Shown: positions 6,785 to 7,903 of the stretch, in pieces
Layout of the letters: every line of letters starts with the position of its first letter
How positions within the stretch are numbered: the first letter of the stretch is position 1
Source: JBOGGX01 sp050744245
GTDB lineage: Bacteria > Actinomycetota > Acidimicrobiia > Acidimicrobiales > JBOGGX01
Length of the DNA: 7,903 nt
Direction: 5' to 3'
NCBI GenBank assembly: GCA_050744245.1
Contig: JBOGGX010000203.1
Coordinates: 1-7,903 of the forward strand
Translations under genes and position numbers: made by a program
Notes under the pieces: generated by a model
Databases searched by the model: none
Told to the model about the DNA's origin: nothing
Seen by the model: only the letters and a program-made list of their open reading frames with translations

Positions 6785-7777
6785 GTGATGAGGGCGCAGA
6801 CCGATCCGACGGCGCTGCAGAACGCGTGCGGCGACGATCCCGGGTTCTGGTGCGAGCAGGTCTTCGACTGGACCGGCAACGCGGCGCTGGCCGCGCTCGC
6901 CAATTGGCTGCTCGACGTGCCGCTGAGGATCGCGATCATCGTGCTGATCGCGGTGGTGGCCAACCGGCTAGTGCGGCGGGCCGTCCGCCGGCTGACCGAT
7001 CGCATCGCCACCGACACCCAACCAGACACCCCGCCGGGCTGGATCCGCAAGGCGCCGGCGCTGATCGTGCCGGGGACCCCGAGCGTGCGCTCCGCGGCCC
7101 GGGCCCGCACGGTGGGCGGCCTGCTGCGCAGCCTGGCCAGCATCGTGATCTCCACGATCGCCGGGATGCTCATCTTGGCCGAGCTCAACATCAACCTGGC
7201 CCCGCTCATCGCCAGCGCCGGGATCGCAGGCGTTGCCCTCGGTTTCGGAGCCCAGAGCCTGGTCAGGGACTTCATCTCGGGCATCTTCATGATGATCGAG
7301 GACCAGTACGGCGTGGGCGACGTGGTCGACCTGGGCGACGCGGTGGGGACGGTCGAGCACATCACGCTGCGCGTCACCCGGCTGCGCGACGTCAACGGCA
7401 CCCTCTGGTTCGTGCCCAACGGTCAGGTGCTGCGGGTGGCCAACAAGTCACGGAGCTGGGGCCGGGCCGTGATCGACATCCCGGTGGTGTACGGGACGGT
7501 GATCGAGCGGGCCCAGGCCGTCATCTCGTCGGTCGCCGAGACGTTGGCCGCCGACGACGGGTGGAAGGACAAGGTGCTCGAACCGCCCGAGGTGTGGGGG
7601 GTCGAGAAGCTGGCGTCCGACGCCATCACCATCCGGTTGGTGGCCAAGACCGACCCGGCGGCCGTGCCCGAGGTCCAGCGCGAGCTGCGCCGTCGGATCG
7701 TCGAGGCGTTCGATGCGGAGGGGATCGAGATGCCCCACCCGGTCTACCCACCTCCACCGCCCGCGCCATCCGAGTAA
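6785..7777 (+). CDS. MscS-family mechanosensitive ion channel
   Basis: Inner-membrane channel expected to open under membrane tension and release solutes during osmotic downshock. The 330-residue protein has an outer N-terminus with two cysteines (Cys15, Cys23, in a short segment ending DWTGN), a first span at about 41-62, a basic and proline-containing loop, a second span at about 117-134, and the pore helix 138-172 (LIASAGIAGVALGFGAQSLVRDFISGIFMMIED). The Gly/Ala pattern of the pore helix and the following YGVGDVVDLGDAVGTVEHITLRVTRLRDVNG with WFVPNGQV are hallmarks of the MscS beta domain. A C-terminal alpha/beta domain and a proline-rich tail (YPPPPPAPSE) follow. Length and three-span topology match MscS (286 residues in E. 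coli) with a longer N-terminus. The substrate range, and whether it is a true channel under tension, cannot be read from sequence. The start could equally be the ATG one codon later. Confidence 0.95.
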   Translation: MMRAQTDPTALQNACGDDPGFWCEQVFDWTGNAALAALANWLLDVPLRIAIIVLIAVVANRLVRRAVRRLTDRIATDTQPDTPPGWIRKAPALIVPGTPSVRSAARARTVGGLLRSLASIVISTIAGMLILAELNINLAPLIASAGIAGVALGFGAQSLVRDFISGIFMMIEDQYGVGDVVDLGDAVGTVEHITLRVTRLRDVNGTLWFVPNGQVLRVANKSRSWGRAVIDIPVVYGTVIERAQAVISSVAETLAADDGWKDKVLEPPEVWGVEKLASDAITIRLVAKTDPAAVPEVQRELRRRIVEAFDAEGIEMPHPVYPPPPPAPSE

Positions 7778-7781
7778 CGCA

Positions 7782-7799
7782 CCACCGAATGTGCGGTGG
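7782..7799 (+). terminator. Hairpin just after the MscS stop codon
   Basis: CCACCG (7782-7787) and CGGTGG (7794-7799) form a six-pair stem with a six-base loop, four bases after the TAA. A TTTTT run follows at 7809-7813, nine bases away, too far for a textbook intrinsic terminator. It may still end the transcript or protect its 3' end. Confidence 0.35.
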
Positions 7800-7835
7800 A
7801 TCCTCGCGTTTTTCGTGAGCTTTCATCGCACATTC
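7787..7835. repeat. 9-base inverted repeat after the MscS gene
   Basis: GAATGTGCG (7787-7795) is repeated as its exact reverse complement CGCACATTC (7827-7835), 31 bases apart. The left arm overlaps the hairpin at 7782-7799, so the two structures exclude each other. No gene is seen in 7778-7903. Confidence 0.5.
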
Positions 7836-7857
7836 ACTCATGTAAGGGACATCGGCA

Positions 7858-7874
7858 CCGTGGATCCACCACGG
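7858..7874. repeat. Inverted repeat with GTGGATCCAC core
   Basis: CCGTGGATCCACCACGG contains the perfect 10-base palindrome GTGGATCCAC and can form a six-pair stem (CCGTGG with CCACGG) with a five-base loop. The related CGGTGGATCC occurs at 7794-7803, inside the hairpin after MscS. It may be a terminator or the start of a regulatory region for a gene beyond the window. Confidence 0.35.
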
Positions 7875-7903
7875 GGCTGGGGTCCCAGGGTTGCATGGTC
7901 TTC

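Noticed and set aside
6826..7818. Open frame of 330 codons on the plus strand in another frame over MscS
   Set aside because: Arg, Gly and Pro-rich shadow of the MscS gene with no membrane spans.
7626..7841. Small minus-strand frame starting at 7841
   Set aside because: It mostly overlaps MscS in antisense, has shadow composition and no recognisable ribosome binding site.

Overview
The window looks like ordinary chromosome from a high-GC actinomycete-type bacterium. The coding bias is strongly GC-rich, GTG starts are common, and the lon, bfd-like, DDAH, ferredoxin and MscS-family proteins are all of actinobacterial type. The [4Fe-4S] ferredoxin and the Cys-containing N-terminus of the MscS protein feel closest to Acidimicrobiia, but that is an impression, not a result. 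I see no tRNA, rRNA, CRISPR array, insertion sequence or phage gene.

Layout, left to right. Positions 1-2329 (minus) carry an almost complete lon protease gene that runs off the left edge. Upstream of it, in the same direction, is a small BFD-like [2Fe-2S] protein (2429-2632) with a strong Shine-Dalgarno and a probable IdeR/DtxR-type iron box. Divergent from this is a plus-strand pair: dimethylarginine dimethylaminohydrolase (2751-3521) and a small membrane protein of unknown function (3538-3834). These converge on a secreted M23 (LytM-type) peptidoglycan hydrolase (3848-4519, minus). Its 152-base leader region holds a perfect CRP-type palindrome and mutually exclusive hairpins near the ribosome binding site. 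Next on the minus strand is an ABC-2 type exporter, ATPase then permease (6336 to 4672). Both genes are broken by indels, three in all. Divergent from the exporter are a single-cluster ferredoxin with a CxxDxxC motif (6480-6746) and an MscS-family channel (6785-7777). The last 126 bases contain overlapping inverted repeats and no gene.

How it works together. This is a set of small independent units (protein quality control, iron handling, methylarginine breakdown, cell-wall hydrolysis, export, electron transfer, osmotic protection) rather than one pathway. No previously undescribed system stands out. The most useful observations are regulatory or evolutionary: (i) the clustered frameshifts in the ABC pair beside intact neighbours; (ii) the CRP-type site and switch-like leader of the M23 gene; (iii) the iron box ahead of the BFD gene; (iv) plus-strand genes that lack Shine-Dalgarno sequences and instead have a TAnnnT-type -10 hexamer 6-9 bases before the start codon, which suggests leaderless transcripts.
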